DNA from: an uncultured Bacteroidales bacterium
Lineage (GTDB): Bacteria; Bacteroidota; Bacteroidia; Bacteroidales; Muribaculaceae
Assembly (NCBI GenBank): GCA_902760865.1
Contig: CACWID010000026.1
Location: 1 to 64,000 of the forward strand
DNA length: 64,000 nucleotides
Reading direction: 5' to 3'
The position numbers and the translations under genes are program-made. Shown one piece after another: positions 22,746 to 32,550 of this stretch. Every line of letters starts with the position of its first letter. Positions within the stretch are counted from its first letter, which is position 1. The notes under the pieces were generated by a model, which was given only the letters and a program-made list of their open reading frames with translations, did not search any database and had not been told where the DNA came from.

Positions 22746-25436
22746 TTAGAAGGTGATGGTAACGCCCAGGTAATAGGATCGGGTGACGGGATACACGTTC
22801 TTGTCATCAACGCCCAGTGTGCCGCCAGCCGTCGAACTGTTGATCATGGGAGTGAGGCCTGAATAGCCCGTGATGGTTCCCAAGTCATTGACGGTGAGCG
22901 CCAGACGCAGGTTGCTGATTGAGCGCCGAGTCTTTTCACTCAGCGGCACGTTCCAGCCCAGCGTCAAGTAATCAAAGTGGGCATAGTCGCCACGCTCCAG
23001 CCAGTAGTCGGTGGCCGTCTGGTCCTTGATGTTGCGCCCGGGAGCGTCGGCCAGGACATTATAGCCCGGCAGACTATTCATGTTCATATAGGTCAACGCC
23101 GTGCCGTTATAGATCTTGTGCCCGAAGGCGCCATTGATCTGCAACGCCACGTCCCATTGACGGTAGCGGAAGTTGATGTTGCTGCCCAGCAGCACCTTAG
23201 GCATCGCCTGACCGCAGACGCGGCGGTCCTTGCCGTTGGCGATGCTGATGTCGCCCGAGCCGTCAAGGTCGGCGATGTCATACACATATCCGCCGGCCCC
23301 GTCGCTCTTGAGTCCCGTGCAGTGCGGCAGGTAGAACACACCGAGGGGCTGCCCCACTATCTGATAGACGATGTGGTTATTGCCGCCGTGGAAACCGGCA
23401 CCGTTCAGGTTGACCATATCTACCTCGCCCGGGGCTTCCAGCCAGTAGTCATTATAGTATCCGCTCAACGACAGCAGCTTATTGTACTGGTAAGCAATGT
23501 TGGCGTTGATGTTCAGTTCCATGTCTTGGGTAGTGAGCGGCGTGAAGCCCAAAGCCAACTCTACACCGCTGTTGCGCATCGCGCCCAGATTGTCCAGCAG
23601 CTTATTGTAGCTGAACGGCGGCACACCCACGTTATACAGGTAGAGCATGTCGATCGTCTTGGAGGTATAGAAATCAAGCGATGCGATGATGTGATTGCCC
23701 AGGAAAGCGGCATTCAGGCCTGTGTTGAAGCTACGTTTCACCTCCCACTTGAGGTCGGGATTGGCATTGCGCAACTCATCGAAGGTCACTTTCAGCGTCT
23801 CACCGACCGGAGCGATGCCCGCCGGCACGAGCAGGTTCTGGGTCATGTAACTGTCCACACCGCCCAAGTTGCCCGCCAGACCATAACCGATATTCCACTT
23901 CAGGTCATCGAGCCAGCTCACACCTCGCAGGAACGCCTCATTACTCAAGTGCCACGATGCCGACACCGAGGGGAAATAGCCCCATTTGTTGCCGCTGCCG
24001 AACTTGCTGGTACCGTCGGCACGCAGGGCGGCGGTGAGCGAGTAACGGCCCTGGTAGTCATAGGCCACCCTTGCCATGAACGAGGCCAGCGACGGCGCGT
24101 CATGGAAACTTCCCGTGCCGTCCCACAAGGTCACGGCACCCGACTGGATGGCGTCAATGCCGATAGCATTGGTCGAGAAACCGGTCGTGGTGGTATAGAA
24201 GCCCCGATGGGTGTCGCGCTCGACCTCGGACAGCCCCATCACATTGACATGATGCGCACCCAGCGTTTTGTCCCAAGCCACGGTGGCAAGGCCCAGCAGC
24301 GACTCTGTCTTGACGCTACTACGATAGCCCTTGCCGCCGCTCCAGATGCTGGTGGGCAGGAATTGGGCAATCTCCACCTCATTGTGGCTATAGGCCCCGA
24401 AGAGTGACACGGTCCATTCCTTCGTCAGGTTGAACGTGAGCTTGGCATGGGTGCTCAAGTGGGTAGTCTTGTCACGGGTGCGGCTGTCCATGAGCGCCAA
24501 CGGGTGATTGATCTGGTTGGCATAGGTAAAGCCGTCCCATCCGCCGCTGCTGTTGCGCTCGGTACCGAATGTGGGATTCCACGCCTGGGCCGAGTAGAAC
24601 GTCTTCTGAACGTCATAGACGGCTGTCTGATTCTTCTGCACATTGCCGAACATGCCCACCTCGATAGTCAACAGGTCGCCGAACATGCGCTGGTGCAGGT
24701 TCATGTTACTCGTGAGATTGCGCAGCTTGTCATGCAAGATCACGCCGTCATGGTCCATGTATCCTAACGACACACGGTAGCCCGAACGCTCTCCGCCGCC
24801 CATGAAGGCGACATGATGATCCTGCATCAGAGCAGTCTGCTCTATGGTCTTCTGCCAATGGGTATCGCAGCCCTTGTCGATGGGTATCAGGCCCAAAGCA
24901 CGCACGGCATTCACATAGCCGGCGGCATCGAGCATGTTCAGGTTCCTGGTCACACGTGAAATGCCCAGACTGCCGTTGTAAGTCACCGAGGTGCGGCCGG
25001 CAGACCCCTTCTTGGTCGTCACTTCGATGACACCCGAGGCACCGCGAGATCCATATTGGGCCGTCTCACTGGCATCTTTCAAGACCGTGAAATTCTCAAT
25101 ATCCGACGGATAAATCGATGACAATGTACTCAGGTCGCCAAACACGCCGTCGATGATAATCAACGGGTCATTGCCGCCTGTCACCGACGTCGTGCCGCGC
25201 ACGCGCACGGCATTCATCGCGGCGGCACCGTTGTTGCTCTTCTGGATGGTGACACCTGCCACACGGCCATTGATGGCTTCCAACGGGTTGGTCACCTGTT
25301 GCTGGCTCATCTGGTCGGCAGTCACCACGTCGGGCGATGCCAGGCGGGCGGTAGTGTCCACAGGGGCAATGTGTTGTGCCTGAACCTGCAGCGTCAAGAG
25401 GGCTACAGCCGCAGCTATCAGTAAAGTTCTGCTCAT
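22746..25436 (-). CDS. SusC/RagA-family TonB-linked outer-membrane transporter
   Basis: An 896-residue TonB-dependent transporter starting at MSRTLLIAAAVALLTLQVQAQ. The ATG at 25436 overlaps the rsmD stop by 4 nt; longer in-frame starts lie inside rsmD and are unlikely. After the signal peptide the plug begins almost at once (VVTADQMSQQQVTNPLEAINGRVAGVTIQKSNNG, LIIIDGVFGDLSTLSSIYPSDIENFTVLKDASETAQYGSRGASGVIEVTTKKG). The carboxypeptidase-regulatory-like domain usual in SusC is therefore missing. The C-terminal strand ends YYLGVTITF, a normal barrel end. Forms the outer-membrane uptake complex with the SusD-like partner. Confidence 0.94.
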   Translation of the reverse strand: MSRTLLIAAAVALLTLQVQAQHIAPVDTTARLASPDVVTADQMSQQQVTNPLEAINGRVAGVTIQKSNNGAAAMNAVRVRGTTSVTGGNDPLIIIDGVFGDLSTLSSIYPSDIENFTVLKDASETAQYGSRGASGVIEVTTKKGSAGRTSVTYNGSLGISRVTRNLNMLDAAGYVNAVRALGLIPIDKGCDTHWQKTIEQTALMQDHHVAFMGGGERSGYRVSLGYMDHDGVILHDKLRNLTSNMNLHQRMFGDLLTIEVGMFGNVQKNQTAVYDVQKTFYSAQAWNPTFGTERNSSGGWDGFTYANQINHPLALMDSRTRDKTTHLSTHAKLTFNLTKEWTVSLFGAYSHNEVEIAQFLPTSIWSGGKGYRSSVKTESLLGLATVAWDKTLGAHHVNVMGLSEVERDTHRGFYTTTTGFSTNAIGIDAIQSGAVTLWDGTGSFHDAPSLASFMARVAYDYQGRYSLTAALRADGTSKFGSGNKWGYFPSVSASWHLSNEAFLRGVSWLDDLKWNIGYGLAGNLGGVDSYMTQNLLVPAGIAPVGETLKVTFDELRNANPDLKWEVKRSFNTGLNAAFLGNHIIASLDFYTSKTIDMLYLYNVGVPPFSYNKLLDNLGAMRNSGVELALGFTPLTTQDMELNINANIAYQYNKLLSLSGYYNDYWLEAPGEVDMVNLNGAGFHGGNNHIVYQIVGQPLGVFYLPHCTGLKSDGAGGYVYDIADLDGSGDISIANGKDRRVCGQAMPKVLLGSNINFRYRQWDVALQINGAFGHKIYNGTALTYMNMNSLPGYNVLADAPGRNIKDQTATDYWLERGDYAHFDYLTLGWNVPLSEKTRRSISNLRLALTVNDLGTITGYSGLTPMINSSTAGGTLGVDDKNVYPVTRSYYLGVTITF

Positions 25437-25987
25437 GTCTCTTGTGTGGGTTGATTGATCTCGAACAATGAGAAATTGACCTTGCCATACACGCGCTGCT
25501 GCGAGAAGTGTGGAAGGGCGCTGAAGTCGTGTTCGCGCGGATGCTCCATGATGAACAGCGTGCCGTCGTGGACCAGCGGCGAGTCGAGCACGAGCTTGGG
25601 TATCTCGCCGAAGCGCGGCAGGTCGTAGGGCGGGTCGGCAAAAATCACGTCGAACGGCTCGCGGCACGATGCCACGAACTTGAACACATCTCCACGGATG
25701 AGCGTCAGGTTCTCGTCGTTCAGCTGCTGCTGCACCCGCTTGATGAACTCGCACTGCACACGCGCCTTCTCGACCGAGGTCACATGGGCAGCGCCCCTCG
25801 AGAGGAACTCAAAGCTCATCGCTCCCGTGCCCGCAAACAGGTCGAGCACCGTCTTGCCCTCCAGGTCGATGATATTGCCCAGGACGTTGAACAGGTTCTC
25901 GCGCGCCATGTCGGTCGTGGGGCGCGCGGTGATGTTGGTGGGCACGTCAAAGCGGCGGCGCCCGTATTTTCCGCTGATTATTCGCAT
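25433..25987 (-). CDS. rsmD: 16S rRNA (guanine(966)-N(2))-methyltransferase
   Basis: A 184-residue RsmD. It methylates G966 of 16S rRNA in the assembled 30S subunit using S-adenosylmethionine. Seen: MRIISGKYGRRRF (family start), RPTTDMARENLFNVL, the SAM loop VLDLFAGTGAMSFEFLSRGA, and the catalytic VIFADPPYDLP. It overlaps the upstream DUF3822 gene by 10 nt, an arrangement common in Bacteroidetes, and overlaps susC by 4 nt, which is unusual for this housekeeping gene. Confidence 0.95.
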   Translation of the reverse strand: MRIISGKYGRRRFDVPTNITARPTTDMARENLFNVLGNIIDLEGKTVLDLFAGTGAMSFEFLSRGAAHVTSVEKARVQCEFIKRVQQQLNDENLTLIRGDVFKFVASCREPFDVIFADPPYDLPRFGEIPKLVLDSPLVHDGTLFIMEHPREHDFSALPHFSQQRVYGKVNFSLFEINQPTQET

Positions 25988-26787
25988 AGGGCCATCAATA
26001 TCAGTTCCAGCGGTGCCTGCATCGCATTGCGGCCGAGGCGCATGGCAGCGGCCGGGTACTCGGCAGGCATCACATATTTCACAAATTCACGCAGCCGGGG
26101 CATCATCGCGGCACACGCCTCACGGTCACCCATCAGCTGCATCTCGTCGGTCAACTGGTCCAGCCCCTGGCTGCGCCAGGCGGCCATGGCATAGTAGGTG
26201 GCATCCTCGGGTGTGCCGTAGGGGTAGCTGTTGGCCACCTGCAGTTCCCCGCCGCGATAGACGGCCAGATCCATGCGCCCGGCATCCAGGTTGAGGAACA
26301 TGCGCGAGACGTCATGAGCGTTCTTCACGCCGGCGAAGTGGGCGCACAGGGGCACCAGATGGTGACACACCTCGGGGTAGCTGAACGTGCGTCCCAGGAA
26401 GGCCTGCATGCCTCGGGGCATCAGCCAGGCGACTTTCACGTCATGGCCGGGCAAGGCACACACGGCCCCGTCGCCGTCGTCGGCCGGGAAGGCATGGCGC
26501 AACAGCTCCAAGCAATCCTCGTCGCCCGACTCGGACGGGAACAGCACGAAGTGGCTGGAGTGGACCACTACCCTCACCCGCTTGTACTCGCCCAGCAGCT
26601 CAGGCGTGTCATAGACAGCGTCCTCGAGCGCCTGCAGCGTGTCGTCGCCACGCGGCACCTCGCCGATGACGAGCGAGCCCGCCACCGACGGCGAGTACAG
26701 GATATAGTCCACCTGCCTGTCACCGATGGCGACAAGCAGCTCCCAGGACTCGGGATGTTCGATATGGATATTCTTCTCCTTTCCCAT
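25978..26787 (-). CDS. DUF3822 family protein
   Basis: A 269-residue cytosolic protein with no signal peptide. The order DUF3822-rsmD is a known Bacteroidetes pairing, and the sequence (LLVAIGDRQVDYILYSPSVAGSLVIGEVP, RVRVVVHSSHFVLFPSE, NAHDVSRMFLNLDAGRMDLAVYRGGELQVANSYPYGTPEDATYYAMAAW) looks like the actin/ASKHA-type fold expected for it. Function unknown; it is first in the five-gene operon running to fur and has a -7 box 25 bp upstream. Confidence 0.85.
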   Translation of the reverse strand: MGKEKNIHIEHPESWELLVAIGDRQVDYILYSPSVAGSLVIGEVPRGDDTLQALEDAVYDTPELLGEYKRVRVVVHSSHFVLFPSESGDEDCLELLRHAFPADDGDGAVCALPGHDVKVAWLMPRGMQAFLGRTFSYPEVCHHLVPLCAHFAGVKNAHDVSRMFLNLDAGRMDLAVYRGGELQVANSYPYGTPEDATYYAMAAWRSQGLDQLTDEMQLMGDREACAAMMPRLREFVKYVMPAEYPAAAMRLGRNAMQAPLELILMALCE

Positions 26788-26811
26788 ACTTTTTTAATGT
26801 GCAAAATTACT

Positions 26812-26819
26812 AATTATTT
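26812..26819 (-). promoter_or_regulatory. -7 box (TAATTTTG, minus strand) of the DUF3822-rsmD-susCD-fur operon
   Basis: CAAAATTA on the plus strand reads TAATTTTG on the minus strand, 25 bp from the DUF3822 start. A divergent plus-strand box lies at 26854. Confidence 0.55.
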
Positions 26820-26853
26820 GTTGAGATGCCGCCAATTTTACCCGTTTTTTAAC

Positions 26854-26861
26854 TACTTTTG
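26854..26861 (+). promoter_or_regulatory. -7 box TACTTTTG of the 26887 lipoprotein gene
   Basis: Perfect TAnnTTTG, 26 bp before the ATG at 26887. Confidence 0.55.
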
Positions 26862-26886
26862 CAACGCAGTAATATTCCGAATTGAT

Positions 26887-27933
26887 ATGACATCACGATA
26901 CATCTGGGGCACGGCCCTGACTTTGATACTTCTGGCGGCCTGCTCACACGGCGGCAGCAAGGTTTCCAACGAGCAGTTTGCTTTCCTCGACAGCCTGGGC
27001 ATCACCGTCAATGACAATCTGCTGCTGGGCGACAGCCTGATGCTCCCCGACATCTATTGCGGCGACCCGGGCCAGAAGGACGGCGACCTCAAGGGCAAGA
27101 AAATCAGCGGCAAGCAATATGAGCGGCTCATCACCCCGGCCGGCAAGCAGTTTGACGACAAGATGGCCAACTGGATGCTGCTGGGCGTGCGCGACATGGG
27201 CAGCGGCGTGACGCTGGCGGCCTACTATGCCTGCAGCGGCGCGGGCTACAGCCTGGACCTGATGACCTATGACCGGCAGGGACGCCTGCTCGATGCCATC
27301 AACGCCCGCGAGCAGCACCTGCTGTGGCGCATCCACCTTGACGATGCTACCAACGACACCGTCTTCACCCTCGACGCCTACTTCACCCTTGCCGGCGACC
27401 GCGTCACGCTACACCGCACCATGGGGCGTTGCGTCATGGACTTTGACCGGGGCCTGAAGGGGAAACCGATCTGGCAGCAGTGGTGGGAGCAGCAGTACGT
27501 CATCAACGCCAAGGGGCACTTTGTCCTGCAGGGCCAGCACGTGACCAAGGAGCAAGGCACCGTGGACCAGTATGCCGCACTCGACTTCAAGTCATGGGAC
27601 ATGCTCGTGTGCTCGCTGCATGACCCGGAAGTCATGGACACGTGGAATGACTACACCGAGCTGGTCAACTCGACCTACGACCCCGACTACCAGTACAACC
27701 CCTTCCCGTGGGACGTGGCACAGCTCTACAAGATGAACCCGCAGCGCTTCCTGAGCTGGATGGCGGCCCATCGCGGTGCCGGCAACCGCCTGCTGCCGCA
27801 ATTCAAGCTACCGACCGACGACCGCCCTGACCTGCTGCGCGAAGTCGCCCGCATCGACGACCCCTCCGCCCGCCAGTGGCTCACCACCCTCGTCAACAGC
27901 TGGGACGACAAGCCCCTGACCAAGCACCTGTAA
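26887..27933 (+). CDS. Secreted lipoprotein, function unknown
   Basis: A 348-residue lipoprotein with signal MTSRYIWGTALTLILLAACSHGG (lipobox AACS). The open frame extends far upstream to 26314, but that part lies antisense to DUF3822, and the -7 box and signal peptide fix the start at 26887. The mature region contains a beta-rich domain and a C-terminal helical part ending DDPSARQWLTTLVNSWDDKPLTKHL. The C-terminal part resembles in layout that of the lipoprotein at 30502-31524 (both end in a short helical repeat on order of decline), but I do not claim homology. Function not recognised. Confidence 0.8.
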   Translation: MTSRYIWGTALTLILLAACSHGGSKVSNEQFAFLDSLGITVNDNLLLGDSLMLPDIYCGDPGQKDGDLKGKKISGKQYERLITPAGKQFDDKMANWMLLGVRDMGSGVTLAAYYACSGAGYSLDLMTYDRQGRLLDAINAREQHLLWRIHLDDATNDTVFTLDAYFTLAGDRVTLHRTMGRCVMDFDRGLKGKPIWQQWWEQQYVINAKGHFVLQGQHVTKEQGTVDQYAALDFKSWDMLVCSLHDPEVMDTWNDYTELVNSTYDPDYQYNPFPWDVAQLYKMNPQRFLSWMAAHRGAGNRLLPQFKLPTDDRPDLLREVARIDDPSARQWLTTLVNSWDDKPLTKHL

Positions 27934-27945
27934 CGAAGCGCGCCA

Positions 27946-28000
27946 CTCCGAGCCCCTCCGAGAACTCCGAGAACTCCGAGAGCCCCGAGCCCCCGCCAGA
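27946..28000. repeat. 9-nt tandem array (CTCCGAGAA), left of the four-helix-bundle gene
   Basis: Units CTCCGAGCC/CTCCGAGAA/CCCCGAGCC with period about 9 immediately after the previous gene. A related array with the same core is at 28645-28706, so the gene sits between two arrays. Confidence 0.8.
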
Positions 28001-28029
28001 ATCCCCTTTTCAAAAAATCGCCAGAATTT

Positions 28030-28061
28030 GTTGTGACTATCGTGGTTTTAACGTAACTTTG
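28030..28061 (+). promoter_or_regulatory. Promoter of the four-helix-bundle gene
   Basis: GTTG (28030-28033), 20-bp spacer, TAACTTTG (28054-28061), 25 bp before the ATG. Confidence 0.6.
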
Positions 28062-28086
28062 CGAGTTATTCCACAACTAATGCGTT

Positions 28087-28644
28087 ATGGGAGATAATAA
28101 CCATGAGTTCCTGCCTCAGCGCGGGAATTATGAGAATCTGGCAGTTTATAAGTTGGCGACATGCATCTATGCCGTCACCTCTTATTTTGCTAATGCCTTT
28201 TTCCCCAAGGGAGACCGAACTATCGACCAGATGGTGCAGGCAGCCCGAAGCGGGAAACAGAACATCGCTGAGGGAAGCGTTGACGGTAATACTTCGACCG
28301 AGATGGAGATAAAGCTCATGAATGTCGCCCGCGGCAGCATGCATGAACTGAAAGCCGACTATGAGGACTACTTGATACATAACGGGCTGGAGAAATGGTC
28401 TAGCGATGATCCTCGAACTACAGCCACTAGACAGTTCTGCAAAGCCAACAGCGACCCTAACGTCTTCATCGCCAAGGCCAAAGAACGCTCTCCCGAAACG
28501 ATAGCCAACATAACCTTGACGATGATACACCAGTATGATTATCTGATGGTGCGACTCATCGAGAGTATCAAGCGGCGTTTTCTAGAAAATGGCGGCATCA
28601 AGGAACAAATGTTTAACGCCCGTAAAAAATACCGCAACTACTAA
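28087..28644 (+). CDS. Four-helix-bundle (S23/IVS-type) protein with suffix domain
   Basis: A 185-residue helical protein. GNYENLAVYKLATCIYAVTSYF and DQMVQAARSGKQNIAEGSVDGNTSTEMEIKLMNVARGSMHELKADYEDYL match the four-helix-bundle family first known from intervening sequences of 23S rRNA and related to Avd of diversity-generating retroelements. The second half (AKERSPETIANITLTMIHQYDYLMVRLIESIKRRFLENGG) matches the suffix form found in Bacteroidetes. The biochemical role is not known; the basic surface suggests nucleic-acid binding. It has its own promoter and lies between two 9-nt repeat arrays. Confidence 0.9.
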   Translation: MGDNNHEFLPQRGNYENLAVYKLATCIYAVTSYFANAFFPKGDRTIDQMVQAARSGKQNIAEGSVDGNTSTEMEIKLMNVARGSMHELKADYEDYLIHNGLEKWSSDDPRTTATRQFCKANSDPNVFIAKAKERSPETIANITLTMIHQYDYLMVRLIESIKRRFLENGGIKEQMFNARKKYRNY

Positions 28645-28706
28645 AACTCCGAGAACTCAGAGAGCTCCGAGAACTCAGAGAACTCCGAGAACTCAGAGAG
28701 CTCCGA
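28645..28706. repeat. 9-nt tandem array (CTCCGAGAA/CTCAGAGAG), right of the four-helix-bundle gene
   Basis: About seven units with period 9, starting right after the four-helix-bundle stop and ending 33 bp before ettA. Confidence 0.85.
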
Positions 28707-28738
28707 TAAAAGAAAATAATAACTCAATAAAATATATC

Positions 28739-30430
<1,692 letters not shown>

Positions 30431-30433
<3 letters not shown>

Positions 30434-30490
30434 GTTTTAGACTTTAGATTTTAGACTTTAGACTTTAGACTTTAGGTGTTAGGTAATAAA
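30431..30490 (+). repeat. 7-nt tandem array (CTTTAGA) at the ettA stop codon
   Basis: The ettA TAG begins the array, followed by about seven units TTTTAGA/CTTTAGA and then TGTTAGG TAATAAA. Each unit carries TAG, so all three frames are closed after ettA. Confidence 0.85.
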
Positions 30491-30501
30491 TACATTTTGA
30501 T

Positions 30502-31524
30502 ATGAGAACAATGAGAACAATCGCAATGATGATGTTGGCCCTGGCTATCGTGTCGTGTACCGGCAAGTGGCAGCAGGGCAAAGAGATCAACAACGGCCAC
30601 GATTTCCTGTGCAGTGTTGGCGTCTGTGATGACTCGCTAAACCTCAGCAGCAACGATCTACGCTATGATGACGATGGCGAGAAATACCCCCACAGGCTCC
30701 TTGACCTAGCCGCCTGCCAGGCTTTGGGTATCGACAAGGTGATGTATGTGGACACGATGAACACCACTGTCACTGTGTGGGGCATGAAGGACTATCCTGA
30801 CAAGGGCATCACCCTGCTGCTGGGACATACGTCCTACAGCGACATGCGCACCTGCTGGCTGGCGACATACGGCAAGGACGGCATGATTGACTTTATGCGC
30901 CTGGGCGAGTGCGGCGGCGCCGTGAACCTGTCCTACTGGGACGACGTCGATGAGCACACCCGCCACATGGGCATCGACTCGATGCGCATGGTCATGCCCG
31001 ACAAGTGGGGCAAGCCCATCAACGTGAGCCGCTGGATTTCCTACAACGTGCAGCGCGATGGCGTGGACGCCGACTCTACCCTGTGGTTCATCCACAACGA
31101 GTTGCCGGTCACCATCGGCAACGACGGACTCTTCACCGTGGGCAAAATCGGCACCGTCTATAGCTCTGACACCACCCTGCTGACCAACTTCTGGCGCGAC
31201 AAACGCGCGATGGAGGTACTCTCGTGGACACCCCTGAGCGACACGACCTTCTATGACAGGGTGGAAGCCTTCCTCAACGAGGCCCAGGCCCACATCACCG
31301 AGCCCGCTCAGCTGCTGGGCGATTTCGGCGTTCTCGTGAATGACCGCCTCTATTGCGACACCCAACGCATGATGCAATGGTGCTGCGACCACCCCGACAG
31401 CCAACTCTCCCGCGGTCTGGTCAGGAGTTTCAAGGACGTCAGTCCGGAGTGGGTCCTCGACATACTCAAGAAAATCAAGGACCCGCAGCTTCTCGCCCGC
31501 AGCAAGCAGCTGATGGGATTGTAA
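30502..31524 (+). CDS. Secreted lipoprotein, function unknown
   Basis: A 340-residue lipoprotein with signal MRTMRTIAMMMLALAIVSCTGK (lipobox VSCT). The start lies in a duplicated 9-mer ATGAGAACA, so translation could begin at 30502 or 30511. The mature protein contains a beta-rich domain (YVDTMNTTVTVWGMKDYPDKGITLLLGHTSYSDMRTCWLATYG) and a C-terminal helical part (RGLVRSFKDVSPEWVLDILKKIKDPQLLARSKQLMGL). No family recognised. Ends in a 17-bp-stem terminator. Confidence 0.8.
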   Translation: MRTMRTIAMMMLALAIVSCTGKWQQGKEINNGHDFLCSVGVCDDSLNLSSNDLRYDDDGEKYPHRLLDLAACQALGIDKVMYVDTMNTTVTVWGMKDYPDKGITLLLGHTSYSDMRTCWLATYGKDGMIDFMRLGECGGAVNLSYWDDVDEHTRHMGIDSMRMVMPDKWGKPINVSRWISYNVQRDGVDADSTLWFIHNELPVTIGNDGLFTVGKIGTVYSSDTTLLTNFWRDKRAMEVLSWTPLSDTTFYDRVEAFLNEAQAHITEPAQLLGDFGVLVNDRLYCDTQRMMQWCCDHPDSQLSRGLVRSFKDVSPEWVLDILKKIKDPQLLARSKQLMGL

Positions 31525-31543
31525 TGTGTCAGAAATAACTGAT

Positions 31544-31590
31544 AAAACGGAGATGACGGGCTGATTTGAACCCGTCATCTCCGTTTTATA
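31544..31590 (+). terminator. Intrinsic terminator with 17-bp perfect stem
   Basis: AAAACGGAGATGACGGG (31544-31560) pairs perfectly with CCCGTCATCTCCGTTTT (31571-31587) around a 10-nt loop. The A-tract/T-tract may let it work in both directions. Confidence 0.85.
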
Positions 31591-31678
31591 TAAGTCTTTT
31601 TCTTTAAAGAATCCATTGCAAGAAATCGACTCCCAACCTTGACACGTACAGCATTCACCCAATATATTCGGCAAATAG

Positions 31679-31710
31679 TTTGAAATATTCCCATTAATTG
31701 CTTATTTTTG
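31679..31710 (+). promoter_or_regulatory. Consensus promoter with long leader before a small membrane protein
   Basis: TTTG (31679-31682), exactly 20 bp, TATTTTTG (31703-31710): full consensus. The next start codon is 129 bp downstream. The leader can fold: TACATTAGC with GCTAATGTA, and GCCCCCTCG with CGAGGGC. This accounts for most of the 315-bp gap 31525-31839. Confidence 0.7.
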
Positions 31711-31839
31711 CAGGGACGATACATTAGCAGTTATACTTCGACCTTAAGAATCACTTACGCTAATGTACAGCGCCCCCTCGTCATCCCAGTTAATTAACCG
31801 CCGAATCCGAGGGCACTATAGGCCAAATACTATCATATT

Positions 31840-32025
31840 ATGGACGCTTGGGACATCGGAAAAATTATCGGTATTATTATTGATCTGGTCTTAATTTATT
31901 TCGGATGGGGTATTTTGAATCAGAAGAATCGTGGATGGGGTTACTATGTGATGCTGATTCTTTTTCCTTTTATCGGTTACATCGTCACCACATACCTGAA
32001 AGACTTGAGCAATGAAGAACCATAA
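31840..32025 (+). CDS. Small two-helix membrane protein
   Basis: A 61-residue protein with two hydrophobic segments (IGKIIGIIIDLVLIYFGWGIL and YYVMLILFPFIGYIVTTYL) separated by a short basic loop (NQKNRGWG), and an acidic tail. It is AT-rich compared with its neighbours. It stands alone between a consensus promoter with a folded leader and a long terminator hairpin. I do not recognise the family; small membrane regulators or toxin-like peptides can look like this, but there is no specific evidence. Confidence 0.65.
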   Translation: MDAWDIGKIIGIIIDLVLIYFGWGILNQKNRGWGYYVMLILFPFIGYIVTTYLKDLSNEEP

Positions 32026-32067
32026 ACGACATCACTGAATCACAGCAAAACTACACGGACCCCCAGA

Positions 32068-32137
32068 GAAACAATAAGCACAATAAATACAATAGCCTGT
32101 CCGCCAATTATTTGTATTTATTGTGCTTATTGTTTTC
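32068..32137. terminator. Bidirectional terminator with about 25-bp stem
   Basis: GAAACAATAAGCACAATAAA (from 32068) and its complement TTTATTGTGCTTATTGTTTTC (to 32137) extend to about 25 bp around an 18-nt loop, between the convergent small membrane gene and the 32164-32481 gene. Confidence 0.8.
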
Positions 32138-32163
32138 CTCTTGTCCAAGTGAGAGGGGGCGGG

Positions 32164-32481
32164 TCACACATCGGCGGCGTGGAGGGCCGAGGCGATGGTC
32201 TGCCACAGGACGGTGAATGTCACGGCGCCCATCATCACGTTGTAGAGGATGTCGCGCACGGTGACGGCACCCCAATCCTGGCCGCGCCACAGCATCAGCC
32301 AGCAGACGGCGCACACCACCAGGGCAATGGCATAGACGACCGTCGTGGCCCACGAGCCGCGCGGCTGCTTCTCGGGCAGCTTGTTGAGCACGCGGCGGGT
32401 GAACCAGGGGTTCTCCCCGGGGTCATGCGCGCCCTGCTTGAGCATCTGCGCCAGTTTCTTGTCTTCTTCGTTGGTATTCAT
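32164..32481 (-). CDS. Two-TM membrane protein linked to ECF sigma
   Basis: A 105-residue protein: a soluble N-terminal 40 residues (EEDKKLAQMLKQGAHDPGENPWFTRRVLNKLPEKQ) followed by two transmembrane helices (TTVVYAIALVVCAVCWLMLW and ILYNVMMGAVTFTVLWQTIASAL). The N-terminal NPWFTRRVLNKLPEK pattern recurs in Bacteroidetes proteins encoded after ECF sigma genes. Third gene of a DUF6249 - sigma - membrane protein set; an anti-sigma or tuning role is inferred from position only. Confidence 0.75.
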   Translation of the reverse strand: MNTNEEDKKLAQMLKQGAHDPGENPWFTRRVLNKLPEKQPRGSWATTVVYAIALVVCAVCWLMLWRGQDWGAVTVRDILYNVMMGAVTFTVLWQTIASALHAADV

Positions 32482-32507
32482 ATCTTCTTAGAATCTTTAT
32501 GGAAATG

Positions 32508-32550
32508 CAACTATTAACTATTAACTGTTAACTGTTCTCTATTAACTGTC
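32508..32550 (-). repeat. 7-nt tandem array at the ECF sigma stop codon
   Basis: In the sigma sense the units read CAGTTAA, TAGAGAA, CAGTTAA, CAGTTAA, TAGTTAA, TAGTTGC. The gene's own TAA is the first, and each following unit adds TAA or TAG with period 7. Confidence 0.8.

Noticed and set aside
25437-25754. N-terminal extension of the SusC-like protein upstream of 25436
   Set aside because: It would overlap rsmD in another frame and precede an intact signal peptide; the ATGA overlap with rsmD is the normal coupling arrangement.
26314-26886. N-terminal extension of the 26887 lipoprotein
   Set aside because: It lies antisense to DUF3822; the lipoprotein signal peptide and a -7 box place the start at 26887.
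28589-28738. N-terminal extension of EttA translating the 9-nt repeat as PRTQRAPRTQR
   Set aside because: The ABC-F family starts at MATVDDKKIIFSM and the extension is just repeat DNA.
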